From CAVWGP01 sp963754645 (lineage in GTDB: Bacteria; Pseudomonadota; Alphaproteobacteria; Bin65): a stretch of 64,000 nucleotides of DNA. Made by a program: the position numbers and the translations under genes. The stretch is taken from positions 868,001-932,000 of the forward strand of contig CAVWGP010000011.1 of assembly GCA_963754645.1 (NCBI GenBank). Reading direction: 5' to 3'. Position 1 is the stretch's first letter. Every line of letters begins with the position of its first letter. The notes under the pieces were generated by a model. That model saw nothing but the letters and a program-made list of their open reading frames with translations, was not told the DNA's origin and did not search any database. Below are positions 26,510-35,866 of the stretch, one piece after another.

Positions 26510-28132
26510 ATGACCCAGCCCGCCGCCGACGCCCGGCCGAATTTTCTCTTCATCATCACCGATCAGCAAAAGGCCGAGCATCTCGGCTGCTACGGCCACA
26601 AGGTCGTGCGCACGCCCAATATCGACGGCATCGCGGCCAAGGGCTGGTGCGCCGACCGCATGTTCGTCGCAACGCCGATCTGCATGCCCAACCGCTCCTC
26701 GATCATGACCGGCCGCATGCCGTCGGCGCACGGCGTGCGCCACAACGGCATTCCGCTCTCGCTCGATGCGGTGACGTTCGTCGAGCTGCTGCGCGACGCC
26801 GGCTACCGCACGGCGCTGATCGGAAAATCGCATCTGCAGAATTTCACCGGCCGGCCGAGCATGGTGCAGAAGCCGCGCTACCCGGGCGCGGCGCCGGCGG
26901 CGCAGCACGCCGACGCCTGGCGCGATCGCCACGATCTCGTCGCCTACGAACAGGAGTGGCCGCCGCGCTGGGCCGATCCCGATTTCGAGATGCGCCTGCC
27001 GTTCTACGGCTTCGAGCGCGTGCGCCTGTGCGTCGATCATGGCGATCATTCGGAGCAGATCGGCGGCCACTACGAGCGCTGGGTGAAAGCGAAGCGGCCC
27101 GATATCGCGGCGCTGCGCGGCGCCAAAGGCGCGGCACCCGCGCCCGGCACGATCTGCCCGCAAGCCTGGCGGACCCGCGTTCCCGAGGAGCTCTATCCCA
27201 CCGCCTTCATCGCCGAGGAAACGATCCAGGCCTTGCGCGATTACGCCTCGGCGCCGCGGCGCAAGCCGTTCTTCCTGCAATGCTCGTTTCCCGATCCGCA
27301 TCATCCGTTCACGCCGCCGGGCCGCTATTGGGGCCTGTACGACGCGGCGGATGCCGAGCTGCCCGCCTCGTTCAAGCCGGCCGACAATCGCTCGCCGCCG
27401 CATCTCGCCTGGCTCCACGCCCAGCGCGACTCCGGCACCGATAACAAAACCACGCAGGCGCTGTTCGCCTGCTCCGAGCGCGAGGCGCGCGAGGCGATGG
27501 CGCTCACCTTCGGCATGATCGCCATGATCGACGACAGCATCGGGCGCGTGCTCGCCGAGCTGGCGCGGCTTGGCCTGGCCGACGACACCGTCGTGGTTTT
27601 CACCACCGATCACGGCGACTACATGGGCGAGCATCAGCTTTTGCTGAAAGGCCCGGTGCATTACGATGCGATCATCCGCAGCCCGTTCATCTGGCACGAT
27701 CCCAAGGCACCGCGCAACGGCGCGCGCGGCGGCGCCTTCGCCCAGTCGATCGATATCCCGGTCACGATCCTGGAGCGCGCCGGCCTGGCGCCGTTCCATG
27801 GCGTGCAGGGCCGCTCGCTGCTGCCGCTGATCGGCGGCGATGCAAGCGCCGGACGCGATTCGATCCTGATCGAGGAGGAAGGCCAGCGCATCTATCTCGG
27901 CTTCAAGGACCGCATCCGCGTGCGCACGCTGATCGACGGGCGCTATCGCCTCAGCCTTTATGCCAATGCCGAATGGGGCGAGCTTTACGACCGGCGCGAC
28001 GATCCGCACGAGATGGTCAATCTGTGGGACGACGCGGCGCGGCGCGGCGCGCGCGGCGCGATGGTGGAGAAACTCGCGCACAGCATGCTGGCCGTGTCCG
28101 AAACCAGCCCCTATCCGCACGGCCTCGCCTAG
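26510..28132 (+). CDS. Sulfatase-family hydrolase (formylglycine-dependent)
   Basis: A 540-residue alkaline-phosphatase-superfamily enzyme that hydrolyses sulfate esters or possibly phosphonate monoesters. The N-terminal metal motif is NFLFIITDQQ. The nucleophile motif C58-M-P-N-R62 should be matured to formylglycine. Further motifs are GYRTALIGKSH and, near residue 365, the metal motif VVFTTDHGDYMGEH. No signal peptide, so probably cytoplasmic, as in choline sulfatase and phosphonate monoester hydrolase. No formylglycine-generating enzyme is in view. ATG 26510 is the start before the conserved strand; the longer frame from 26168 is spurious. Confidence 0.88.
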   Translation: MTQPAADARPNFLFIITDQQKAEHLGCYGHKVVRTPNIDGIAAKGWCADRMFVATPICMPNRSSIMTGRMPSAHGVRHNGIPLSLDAVTFVELLRDAGYRTALIGKSHLQNFTGRPSMVQKPRYPGAAPAAQHADAWRDRHDLVAYEQEWPPRWADPDFEMRLPFYGFERVRLCVDHGDHSEQIGGHYERWVKAKRPDIAALRGAKGAAPAPGTICPQAWRTRVPEELYPTAFIAEETIQALRDYASAPRRKPFFLQCSFPDPHHPFTPPGRYWGLYDAADAELPASFKPADNRSPPHLAWLHAQRDSGTDNKTTQALFACSEREAREAMALTFGMIAMIDDSIGRVLAELARLGLADDTVVVFTTDHGDYMGEHQLLLKGPVHYDAIIRSPFIWHDPKAPRNGARGGAFAQSIDIPVTILERAGLAPFHGVQGRSLLPLIGGDASAGRDSILIEEEGQRIYLGFKDRIRVRTLIDGRYRLSLYANAEWGELYDRRDDPHEMVNLWDDAARRGARGAMVEKLAHSMLAVSETSPYPHGLA

Positions 28133-28153
28133 CCCGCGATCGCGCGCGCCGCC

Positions 28154-29653
28154 TCACCCCCGCCAGAAGCGCCGCGTGAACAGCACGAGCACGGCGAAGA
28201 ATTCGAGCCGGCCCATCAGCATGCCGACGGTGATCAGCCATTTCGCCGGATCGGAGAGCGATTTGTAGTTGCCGGCCGGGCCGATAATGTCGCCGAGGCC
28301 CGGGCCGATATTGCCCAGCGCCTGCGCCGCGCCGGTGAGCGCGGTGACGAAATCGAGCCCGGTCGCGGCGAGGCCGGCGGCGAGCGCGGCGAAGCTCATG
28401 AAATAGACGAAGCAGAACACCGTCACCGACATGACGACGTCCGCGGACACCGGCTTGCCCTGATAGGTCATGCGGTAGACGCGGCGCCGGTGCACGAGCT
28501 TCTTCATGGCGATGAAGCCGAGCTTGCCGAGAATTTCGAAGCGCATGACTTTCATGGCGCCGGCGGTCGAGCCGGTGCAGCCGCCGATGAACATCAGCGC
28601 GATGAAAACGATGCTGGTGAAGCCGCCCCATTGGTTGAAATCCGCCGAGGCGAAACCCGTCGTCGTGATCACCGAGACGACGTTGAAAAAAGCCAGACGC
28701 AGCGCGTCGTTCGCCGCCGTGTCGCGGGTGAGAACCAGCCACGCCGCCATCGCAAGCGCGGCGGCGGCGATGACGGCCGCGAACCGGCGCACCTGCGAAT
28801 CGCGGAACAATTCGCCGGGCAGGCCGAGCGCCATCCACACGAACAGCACGAGCGGGCAGCCGCCGAGAAACATGAACAGCGTCGCCGCCCATTCGAGCGC
28901 CGGGCTTTTGAAATAGGCGAAGGATTCGTCGTAGTTCGCAAAGCCGCCGGTCGCGATCGTCGTCATGGCGTGCGTGATCGCGTCGAAAAACGACATGCCG
29001 ATCGTCCAATAAGCCGCCGTGCAGAGAACGACGAGCGCGACGAAAGCGAGCACCGTCGCCGTCGCCACCTGGGCCGCGCGCGGCAGCGGCTTGTCGTATT
29101 TGTCCGAGGATTCCGAGCGGAAAATCTGCATGCCGCCGACGCCGAGAAAGGGCAGCACCGCGACCGCCATGACGACGATGCCGGCGCCGCCGATCGCGTT
29201 GAGCATGGCGCGCCACAGCAGCAGGCCCTTGGGAAAACTGTTGAGTCCCTCGAACACCGTCGAGCCGGTCGTGGTCAGGCCCGAGGCGGTTTCGAACATG
29301 GCGTCGGTCAAGTTGGCGCCGAGCCCGGCGAAGATGAAGGGCAATCCGCCGAACACGGTGGCGCCGAACCAGGCGACGGCGGTCAGCAAAAAGCCTTCGC
29401 GATGCGTGAAGCGCAACGTGCCGCGCTTGCCGGCGCCGGCGGCGAGCAAGCCGCCGACGAAGACATTGATCGCCGCCGCCTTGGCGAAAGCCTGCCAATC
29501 GCGCGAATCGTTGGCGAGATCGACCAGCATCGGCATCGCCATGGCCAGCCCGAAGGCCATGAGGATGAGGCCGAAAACCAGCGCGACCGGCCTGATCCGG
29601 ACCAGCGCCGGCGTCGTGGACGCGCGCGGCGCCGGATCGAGCGATGCGCGCAC
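28154..29653 (-). CDS. trkH: TrkH-family potassium uptake protein
   Basis: A 499-residue inner-membrane K+ translocator of the TrkH/KtrB family with about 10 membrane helices in four pore repeats. Filter-like stretches are ETASGLTTTGSTVFEG, MTTIATGGFANYD, VSVITTTGFASADF and AQALGNIGPGLGDI. The central FIGGCTGSTAGAMKVMRFE is family typical. It needs a cytosolic TrkA partner, which is not in the window. It lies 13 bases downstream of the GST gene on the same strand. Confidence 0.92.
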   Translation of the reverse strand: MRASLDPAPRASTTPALVRIRPVALVFGLILMAFGLAMAMPMLVDLANDSRDWQAFAKAAAINVFVGGLLAAGAGKRGTLRFTHREGFLLTAVAWFGATVFGGLPFIFAGLGANLTDAMFETASGLTTTGSTVFEGLNSFPKGLLLWRAMLNAIGGAGIVVMAVAVLPFLGVGGMQIFRSESSDKYDKPLPRAAQVATATVLAFVALVVLCTAAYWTIGMSFFDAITHAMTTIATGGFANYDESFAYFKSPALEWAATLFMFLGGCPLVLFVWMALGLPGELFRDSQVRRFAAVIAAAALAMAAWLVLTRDTAANDALRLAFFNVVSVITTTGFASADFNQWGGFTSIVFIALMFIGGCTGSTAGAMKVMRFEILGKLGFIAMKKLVHRRRVYRMTYQGKPVSADVVMSVTVFCFVYFMSFAALAAGLAATGLDFVTALTGAAQALGNIGPGLGDIIGPAGNYKSLSDPAKWLITVGMLMGRLEFFAVLVLFTRRFWRG

Positions 29654-29666
29654 GGCGCCGGAAATC

Positions 29667-30588
29667 CTAGGCCGGCCGCACGCTGAAGCCGGCGCGAGGG
29701 AAATGCACCACCACGTCGCCGGCGTCGGGATCGTGGCGCCGCACCGCGATCTCGTTCGCCCGCACCAGCACGATTTCGCCGGTCACGGGTTCGGGCACGC
29801 GATCGTCGCCCTGAATCTTGACGCGCGCGCCGAGTTTGGGCGCGTCGTCGGACTCGATCGAGGGCCCGTGGTCTGCGCGCGGCGCCGCCTTGGCGATGGC
29901 GAGCGCGTCTTTCGCATCCATCTCGCCGCGCTGGCCGGTGCCGATCGCGGCGATGCGGTCGAGCCAGGCGCTGAATCGTCGGATAGGGTTCGAGCGCGGC
30001 GGCGGCTTTGCGCCCGCTCTGCGTCGTCATCCACAGCGGATGGCACACGGCGAAATCCGCCAGGCCCGGCGCGTCGCCCAGGATGAAGCGGCGCCCATCG
30101 GCCAGCACGCTGGCGACGGTGTCGATCTGCCGGTTCATCTGCGCGCGCAGCATGGGCGCCGCCGCCTTGAGCTTTTCGATATCGGTGGGCGGGCGGCCCA
30201 GCATCTTGGCGCGATCGTCGAAGAATTCCTTCGGCATCTTGTCGGCGATCTGGCTCATGACGAAATTGACCGCCGGAAGAAACAGGTTGGCATCTGCCCA
30301 ATGGGTGAGCATCGCGGCCATGCCTTCGCCGCCGGCGGGGAAGAAGGTCGGCTTGGGATGCCGGCGTTCGAGCTCGAGCGCGATCAAGTGCGTGTCGCAA
30401 TAAATATCGGCGCCGATCTGCAGCACCGGCGTGCGGCGATAGCCGCCGGTCAAGGGCATCAGCAGCGGCTTCGGCATGACCATGGGAATGATCACCGAGC
30501 GCCACGCCAGGCCCTTCAAGCCGAAATAGAGCCGCGCTTTGTGGGCGAAGGGCGAGCCGTCGTAGTGATGCAGGATATAATCGGACAA
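29667..30588 (-). pseudogene. Glutathione S-transferase-like gene with +1 frameshift
   Basis: The frame opens at TTG 30588 (MSDYILHHYDGSPFAHKARL, a GST thioredoxin-fold N-terminus with S/P motif) and covers the N-domain and most of the helical domain to EPYPTIQ. At about 29970 the frame breaks. In the +1 frame the protein continues AWLDRIAAIGTGQRGEMDAK and a C-terminal beta module (GEIVLVRANEIAVRRHD) to 29667. Dropping one C at about 29970 restores about 306 codons. Functional loss or a sequence error are both possible; downstream codons show no decay. The extra C-terminal beta module is unusual for a GST. Confidence 0.8.
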
Positions 30589-30852
30589 GGTCGATCCTCG
30601 TTTGCGGTGGAATAGGCGGAGCGCGAGACTAGCGCGCCGCGCGCGCCGGCGCCTAGGCCGGAAACGCGCCGCCCGCCGGCGCCCCGAAGAGGATTGGCAG
30701 CAGTGTCCCCGACTCGCTGCTAATCGCCTGGACTGGCTCGATTTTATCTTGTCGTTAACCGCTCTCTTAAGCTGAAATTGATGAACTGATTGCAGACTTC
30801 ACGGGCCAATCAGGGGGCGTGTGCCGCGTTTCGAGCGAAGTGGAGGGGATCG

Positions 30853-31116
30853 ATGTCGCATTTGAAGCTGCAATTGCTGGGCCACCGTTTGATGACCGCC
30901 GAGATTCTGTACCGGATGCCGGATCATCCGAGCATCCTGCAAAGTTTCGTCTGGCAGGAATACGATATGGCGCCGCATTTCCCGGTGCTCAAGCGCTTCC
31001 TGCGTTTTTGGGAAAGCAATCTCGACGGCGCGCTGCATCGTGTGCGCATCGCCAGCGCCGCCCTGGTGCGCCCCGCCGAATTCCGCTACGTGCGCGGCGA
31101 GCTGCTGCTGCATTGA
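30853..31116 (+). CDS. usg: Usg family protein
   Basis: An 87-residue protein matching the alphaproteobacterial Usg family (L.GHRLMTAEILYRMPDHPS, LQSFVWQEYDMAPHFPVLKR, FLRFWESNLDGALHRVRIA). It was first noted near the Caulobacter trp genes; the function is not established. The ATG at 30853 has GGAGGGG upstream. The family is essentially restricted to alphaproteobacteria, so it is a useful taxonomic marker here. Confidence 0.85.
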   Translation: MSHLKLQLLGHRLMTAEILYRMPDHPSILQSFVWQEYDMAPHFPVLKRFLRFWESNLDGALHRVRIASAALVRPAEFRYVRGELLLH

Positions 31117-31207
31117 ACCTGCGCCGCAGCCTGCCGCGGGCTCTTGAAGGCGCGCGCCGGCACGATTACGGTCCGGCCCCTGGCTCATGCGGGCTCGCGG
31201 GTTCGGA

Positions 31208-31510
31208 ATGCTATCGCTTATCGTATTGATCGATTATCTCCTGGCGCTCTATTTCTGGATCGTCTTCGCCTATGCCGCGTTCGGCATGTTGATGTCGTTC
31301 GGCGTGGTCAATGCCTACAACCGCGCGGTCAGCATGATCTATGAATTCCTGACGCGCGCGACCGAGCCGGTTCTGCGGCCGATCCGCAAACGCATGCCGA
31401 ATGTGGGCATGCTCGATTTGTCGACCCTCGTCTTGCTGCTGGCGATCTGGTTCCTGCGCATGCTGTTGGTCGAATATGGCGGCCGCTTGGTTGCGATGAC
31501 GGCGCAATGA
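31208..31510 (+). CDS. YggT-family membrane protein
   Basis: About 100 residues with two hydrophobic segments (about 1-30 and 70-90). The family motif is YEFLTRATEPVLRPIRKRMP, followed by LDLSTLVLLLAIWFLRMLL. YggT proteins are implicated in osmotic adaptation or division-site organisation, but the mechanism is unclear. An earlier Met at 31187 is possible; 31208 begins the hydrophobic segment. Its end overlaps the next start by ATGA. Confidence 0.85.
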   Translation: MLSLIVLIDYLLALYFWIVFAYAAFGMLMSFGVVNAYNRAVSMIYEFLTRATEPVLRPIRKRMPNVGMLDLSTLVLLLAIWFLRMLLVEYGGRLVAMTAQ

Positions 31511-31842
31511 GCGCGCCGCTGCCGTTGGCCATCGCGGCCGACGGCGTGCGCATCGCGATCCGCTTGCAGCCGCGCGCCCGGCGCGAGCGCATCGAAGGCA
31601 TCGTGGCCGATGCCGGCGGCAGCGCCGCGCTCAAGATCGCGGTCACGGCGCCGCCCGAGGACGGCAAGGCGAACGCGGCGCTGTTGGCGCTCTTGGCCAA
31701 GACCTGGCATCTGCCGAAATCGGCGTTCGAAATCGTCGCCGGCGCCGCCGGCCGGCGCAAGATCGTGCTGCTGCGCGGCGACGGCGCGGCGCTCGCAGCG
31801 GCCATCGCGGCGCGACTTTCCGCCGATGGAATCGGCGGTTGA
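31507..31842 (+). CDS. DUF167 (YggU-like) protein
   Basis: A 111-residue small alpha/beta protein with the DUF167 pattern: IRLQPRARRERIEG, LKIAVTAPPEDGKANAALLALLA, FEIVAGAAGRRKIV. It is conserved next to yggT in many proteobacteria. The biochemical function is unknown. It overlaps yggT by four bases, so it is translationally coupled, and precedes folD. Confidence 0.87.
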   Translation: MSAPLPLAIAADGVRIAIRLQPRARRERIEGIVADAGGSAALKIAVTAPPEDGKANAALLALLAKTWHLPKSAFEIVAGAAGRRKIVLLRGDGAALAAAIAARLSADGIGG

Positions 31843-31880
31843 ATGCGGATATAAGGCGCCGAAGCGATAGGGCGGCGGAC

Positions 31881-32780
31881 ATGCACGACGGCAAGATCAT
31901 CGACGGCAAGGCGTTCGCCGAAACCTTGCGCAAGCGCGTGGCGCAGCAAGTCTCGGTCTTGAAGGTCCAGCATCATTTCGTGCCCGGCCTCGCCGTCGTC
32001 CTGGTCGGCGACGATCCGGCGAGCGCCGTCTATGTCCGCAGCAAGGGCAAGGCGACGCGCGAGGCCGGCTTGCATTCCTACGAGCACCGCCTGCCGGCCG
32101 CGGCCAGCGAGCGCGAGTTGCTCGATCTTGTGCAGAAGCTCAACGGCGACGCGGCGGTCAACGGCATCCTGGTGCAATTGCCGCTGCCCAAGCACATGCG
32201 CGAAGCGGCGGTGATCGACGCGCTCGATCCGGCGAAGGACGTCGACGGATTCCACGTCATCAATGCCGGGCGCCTCGCCACCGGCGGCGACGCGCTGGTG
32301 CCGTGCACGCCGCTCGGCTGCCTGATGCTGCTCAAGGACCGGCTCGGCGATCTCGCGGGCAAGCGCGCCATCGTGCTCGGCCGCTCCAACATCGTCGGCA
32401 AGCCGATGGCGCAACTCCTGCTGCGCGAGAGTTGCACGGTGACGATCGCGCATTCCAAAACGCGCGATCTCGCCGAGGAATGCCGCCGCGCCGAGATCGT
32501 CGTCGCCGCGGTCGGCAAGGCCGAGATGGTGCGCGGCGATTGGATCAAGCCCGGCGCCGCCGTCATCGATGTCGGCATCAACCGCGTGCCCGCACCCACC
32601 GCCGGGGACGCGAACAAGACCAAGCTCGTCGGCGACGTCGCCTTCGCCGAGGCGCTGGCGCGCGCCGGCGCGATCACGCCGGTGCCGGGCGGCGTCGGCC
32701 CGATGACGATCGCGTGCCTGCTCGCCAACACCGTCGCCGCCGCCTGCCGCCAGCGCGGCGTGCCGGTGCCGCCGGTGTGA
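31881..32780 (+). CDS. folD: Methylenetetrahydrofolate dehydrogenase/cyclohydrolase FolD
   Basis: A 299-residue bifunctional enzyme that interconverts 5,10-methylene-, methenyl- and 10-formyl-tetrahydrofolate. Conserved motifs are VVLVGDDPASAVYVRSKGKA (catalytic Tyr and Lys), GILVQLPLPKHM, PAKDVDGFHVINAGRL, the NADP motif VLGRSNIVGKPMAQLLL and PGGVGPMTIACLLANT. The preceding open bases to 31839 overlap the DUF167 gene; ATG 31881 matches the usual N-terminus. Confidence 0.95.
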   Translation: MHDGKIIDGKAFAETLRKRVAQQVSVLKVQHHFVPGLAVVLVGDDPASAVYVRSKGKATREAGLHSYEHRLPAAASERELLDLVQKLNGDAAVNGILVQLPLPKHMREAAVIDALDPAKDVDGFHVINAGRLATGGDALVPCTPLGCLMLLKDRLGDLAGKRAIVLGRSNIVGKPMAQLLLRESCTVTIAHSKTRDLAEECRRAEIVVAAVGKAEMVRGDWIKPGAAVIDVGINRVPAPTAGDANKTKLVGDVAFAEALARAGAITPVPGGVGPMTIACLLANTVAAACRQRGVPVPPV

Positions 32781-32829
32781 CGATTTAGAACGCGCGCCGC
32801 AGCTTCCGCAGCGATTCTTCCTTCCTCGT

Positions 32830-32898
32830 CTCCCCCACACGTTTTGCGTGTGGGGGAGAGGATGCGGCCCGCAGGGCCGGTCCGACCCGAAGGGTCGG
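32830..32898. repeat. Triple-hairpin intergenic repeat
   Basis: Three perfect hairpins in a row: a 12-bp stem at 32830-32841/32847-32858, a 6-bp stem at 32865-32870/32874-32879, and a 7-bp stem at 32882-32888/32892-32898. There is no T-run, so it looks like a repetitive extragenic palindromic element rather than a folD terminator. A related hairpin in the opposite orientation lies past the IS. Confidence 0.6.
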
Positions 32899-32990
32899 CG
32901 GTGAGGGGGCGTGCGCGCGGGGCACGCGATTTTTGAAATACACGCATTGATTGCCGATGCCGCGCGCGTCCGAAACGCCCCCTCATGAGC

Positions 32991-33039
32991 AACCGGAGAG
33001 ATCGTTGACACTATGGACCGGATACATCGTTGACAGGTT
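32991..33039. repeat. IS481 terminal inverted repeat (left)
   Basis: Pairs with 34262-34310. The inner part ACCGGATACATCGTTGACAG is identical to the reverse complement of the right end. Seven mismatches fall in the outer 26 bases. Confidence 0.8.
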
Positions 33040-34234
33040 CCGGGATTTGTTGCGCAGCCCCTTTGCGCCGGCCCGGCCGGGCCGGCGCAAAGGGGCGCAG
33101 CTTGCGTGTTCGGCGATCGATGAGGCCGAGGGGATGATCGGCGAAGCGGACGATCCAATCGCCGCGGTCTGTTTCGGCGATACCGACCGGTTCGCCGACG
33201 AGAGCTTCGCTGACGAAGATGAGTTCGCCGCCCCACTTGATCTCGCCATTGGAGCGCACCCGCCGCACAGCGTGATCGGCGTCATAATGCGGCTCCTCAA
33301 GGCGCGCGGGATAAGGGCGTGGGCTCGGCCGGTAGCGGCTGGCAGGGGTTTCCTGGCCGAGAGCCTCGTGCGGCCGCTCGTGGTTATAGACGGTCCGGAA
33401 ACGCTCGAAGCTTCGCTGCTGGGCGGCCAGCGTTTCGGCCGGCGGCCTGGCGGTTTCCGCCTTGAGCGTGCCATGCATGCGCTCGTGCCGGCCGTTCTGC
33501 TGGGGCGATCCGGGATCGATGCGTTCGAGCCGGATGCCGAGCTTGATCCACTTCACCGAAAGCCGGGTGAGCCCGCCGGCCCCGCTGCTGGCGAAAGGCG
33601 GCCCATTGTCGGAGCGCAGTGCGAACGGCAAGCCGTACTCGCGAAAAGCGGCGTCGGTCACGGGATCCACGCCCGCGGTGGTGGGCGCCACCGTCTGGCA
33701 GACGAGCAGATAGCGGCTGTCGGCATCGCTGAGTGTCAGCGGATCGCAGCGCGCCCCATCGCCGGTGCGGAACCAGCCCTTGAAATCGATGCCCCACAGG
33801 TCGTTTGGCTGATGCACCGGCGCGAACGGCTGGCTCAGCGGCATCGGCACGCGCCGTCGTCGGCGCGACGGGATCAGTCCCTCGCGGCGCAGCAGATCCC
33901 CCATCGAGGAATTTGCCGGCCAGGCCGTCGCCGGCGCCTGCCGAGCCAGCACCGCACGCAGCTTCTTGGGACCCCAGCTCGGATGCTTGCTCCGCAACGC
34001 GATGATCGCGTCCGCGATCTCAGCCGCCATCGTCCGCCCGGGCCGATGCGGCGCCCGCGAGCGCGGCGCCAAGCCCGCGACGCCTTCCGCCCGGTAACGC
34101 CGCGCAAGCTCGTGGCCCCATTGCCGACTGATCCCGAATGCTCGGCACAGCGCCGCCATCGTCTCTTCACCTTCCAAGTAGGTCGCCACGAATCGAATCG
34201 TCTCGTCCAAAACACAGGTCTCCTTGAATGGCAT
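33011..34234 (-). CDS. IS481-family transposase
   Basis: About 407 residues. An N-terminal helix-turn-helix (AALCRAFGISRQWGHELARRY) precedes a DDE integrase core: Asp in LWGIDFKGWF, Asp in LRSDNGPPF and Glu in QQNGRHERMHGTLK, followed by FRTVYNHERPHEALG. This is the IS481 pattern. The start at 34234 (MPFKETC) is preferred to 34258. The 3' end runs through a 40-bp perfect palindrome. All catalytic residues are present. Confidence 0.92.
   Translation of the reverse strand: MPFKETCVLDETIRFVATYLEGEETMAALCRAFGISRQWGHELARRYRAEGVAGLAPRSRAPHRPGRTMAAEIADAIIALRSKHPSWGPKKLRAVLARQAPATAWPANSSMGDLLRREGLIPSRRRRRVPMPLSQPFAPVHQPNDLWGIDFKGWFRTGDGARCDPLTLSDADSRYLLVCQTVAPTTAGVDPVTDAAFREYGLPFALRSDNGPPFASSGAGGLTRLSVKWIKLGIRLERIDPGSPQQNGRHERMHGTLKAETARPPAETLAAQQRSFERFRTVYNHERPHEALGQETPASRYRPSPRPYPARLEEPHYDADHAVRRVRSNGEIKWGGELIFVSEALVGEPVGIAETDRGDWIVRFADHPLGLIDRRTRKLRPFAPARPGRRKGAAQQIPEPVNDVSGP
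33057..33096. repeat. Perfect 40-bp palindrome in transposase 3' end
   Basis: Two 20-base arms, self-complementary without a loop, centred between 33076 and 33077 in a GC-rich tract. It encodes the FAPARPGRRKG segment. It could form a very stable hairpin in the transposase transcript. Confidence 0.8.
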
Positions 34235-34261
34235 CGGCAAAGCTCCCTCTGCCGACAAGAA

Positions 34262-34310
34262 AACCTGTCAACGATGTATCCGGTCTACTCCGTCAACTAT
34301 CTATCCGGTT
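34262..34310. repeat. IS481 terminal inverted repeat (right)
   Basis: Partner of 32991-33039; begins AACCTGTCAACGATGTATCC. It lies just upstream of the transposase start, so it probably contains the transposase promoter as well. Confidence 0.8.
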
Positions 34311-34324
34311 CGGACCTCACCCTT

Positions 34325-34358
34325 CCCTCTCCCCCATCGAAGACGATGGGGGAGAGGG
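34325..34358. repeat. Intergenic palindromic repeat
   Basis: A perfect 15-bp stem (34325-34339 and 34344-34358) with a 4-base loop. Its composition (CCTCACC ... CCTCTCCCCC) matches the reverse of the repeat at 32830-32898, so two oppositely oriented copies flank the IS. It lies 3' of the alpha/beta hydrolase gene but has no T-run on that strand. Confidence 0.6.
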
Positions 34359-34388
34359 GAAAAATGTTGCGGCCCGGGCGAAACATGG

Positions 34389-35832
34389 CTAGCGCAGTGC
34401 CGGCACGGCGAAGCGCGGCCGGCGGTGATCGGCAACGCAGCTCAGATCCGGCTTGGCCGTGGGATCGGCGACGAAGGCGGCGACGATGGCGTTGCCGCAG
34501 GGATGGCGGTACGAGACGCCGTGGCCGGTGTCGCCGAAGCGCAGCAAGATCGCGCCGGGAATGCGCGCCGCGATCTCGTCGCTCCACGCGGTCGGCGTGC
34601 GCACGTCGTAGACGCCGGTGACGACCAGCGTCGGCGCGTGATCGGCGGGCGCGGCTGCCGCGCCGAGCGCCAGCGGCGCGAAATTTCGGCACATGTTGCG
34701 CGCCGGCGCGGCGCGTTCCGGCAAGTAATCCTCGGCGCAGCGGATGACGCTGCCGATCATGCCGTCGTCGATCGGCGGCATGCGGCCGGCCGAGGCGGGA
34801 CCGGCATAGAGCGCGTCGAGGTCGGCGGCGGCGAGATTTTTTTCGCCGCCGACGAAGCCGTGCAGCTCGGCGATCGCGGCGGGTAGCAGCGGCAAATCGT
34901 TGGCCCAATCGAGGCGGGCGACGATCGCCGCTTCGAAGCTGCCATGGCGCCGCTCGAGGCGGCGCAGATGCGCCCAGGCCTCGGCGCGATCCTCGGCCAC
35001 GTCGCGGCGTTCGCGCAGCGCGCCGCCGATGGCGGTGGCGATGGCCGCGAGCTTGGCGCGGAGGTCGCCATAGGCGGCGGCGCAGGCCGGGTCGGCGGCG
35101 CAATCCGCGAACAAGCGATCGAGCGCGGCGCGCCGGTGCCCGCCGCGATCCGCGCGCCACAGGCTCGGCGCCAGCGGCAGCGAGGCGAGCAGCACGGCGC
35201 TGCGCGTGCCGGCGCGGTCGATCTCCGCCAAACGCTGCACCACGCGGCTGCCATAGGAGGCGCCCATCGCGTTCCAGCGCGCGAGGCCGAGCGCGATGCG
35301 CAGATCGCGCAGATCGCGCCGCGGTCTCGTCGGAGTTGAAGGCGCCCGGCTCGATGCCACGCTCGCGCAGCATGCCGACGCAGGTCTCGCCGGCGCGCCA
35401 GCGTCCACGATACTCGTCGCACACGAGCCGAGGCTCGGAATGGCCGACGCCGCGCTGGTCGACAATGACGATGGCACGCCGGCGCCGCAGCTCGGCCAAT
35501 CCGTCGAGCAGATAGGGCACCGGCGGATTGAAGATGCCGCCCGGCCCGCCCGGCACGATGACGACGGGATCGGGTTCCGGATCGGCCGCGAAGCTCGCGA
35601 GGATCGAAAAGAACACCTTGATCGGCGCATGCGCCGTGAGCTGCCCCTCATGCGGATCGCGCGATTGCGGCACGAACAGCGCGAAGCAGCGCTGCGCGGG
35701 CGCCGCATCGGGCCACGGACACGCGGCCGCTTCGACGCGCGGCACCGGCAATGGCGCCGCGGCATCCTGGCTGCGCGCCGCTGCGGCGAGGCCCATGACG
35801 AGGCCGGCGATGAGGGTCGCGATCACGCGCAT
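34389..35832 (-). pseudogene. Exported alpha/beta hydrolase (tripeptidyl-peptidase-like) with +1 frameshift
   Basis: N-terminal signal peptide (MRVIATLIAGLVMGLAAAA). VIVPGGPGGIF gives the oxyanion region and VIVDQRGVGHSEP is the typical strand. After FNSDETAA at about 35316 the frame breaks, and the +1 frame continues DLRDLRIALGLARWNAMGAS. The nucleophile elbow there is GASYGSRV. The C-terminus (TLVVTGVYDVRTP for Asp, FGDTGHGVSYR for His) resembles the TAP-type C-terminal domain. Removing one C at about 35316 restores about 480 codons. The catalytic triad is otherwise complete, so a recent lesion or a consensus error is likely. Confidence 0.8.
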
Positions 35833-35866
35833 GGTTTCATCGTTCGCGCCTTGGCCATTTTCCGCC

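Larger units (their letters stand above)
32991..34310 (-). mobile_element. IS481-family insertion sequence, about 1.32 kb
   Basis: The element is bounded by imperfect 49-bp inverted repeats at 32991-33039 and 34262-34310 (42 of 49 matching; the inner 23 bases identical). Each end contains two copies of a ccgga(t/g)a-type/GTTGAC block, likely transposase binding sites. One transposase gene fills the interior. No target-site duplication is evident. The transposase is intact, so the element may be active. Confidence 0.85.

Noticed and set aside
30755..30770. A possible second CtrA box (TTAA...TTAA) upstream of usg
   Set aside because: The spacing is 8 bases rather than 7, so it does not fit the consensus.
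34325..34358. 15-bp hairpin as a terminator of the alpha/beta hydrolase
   Set aside because: No T-run follows on the minus strand, and the hairpin matches an intergenic repeat beyond the IS.
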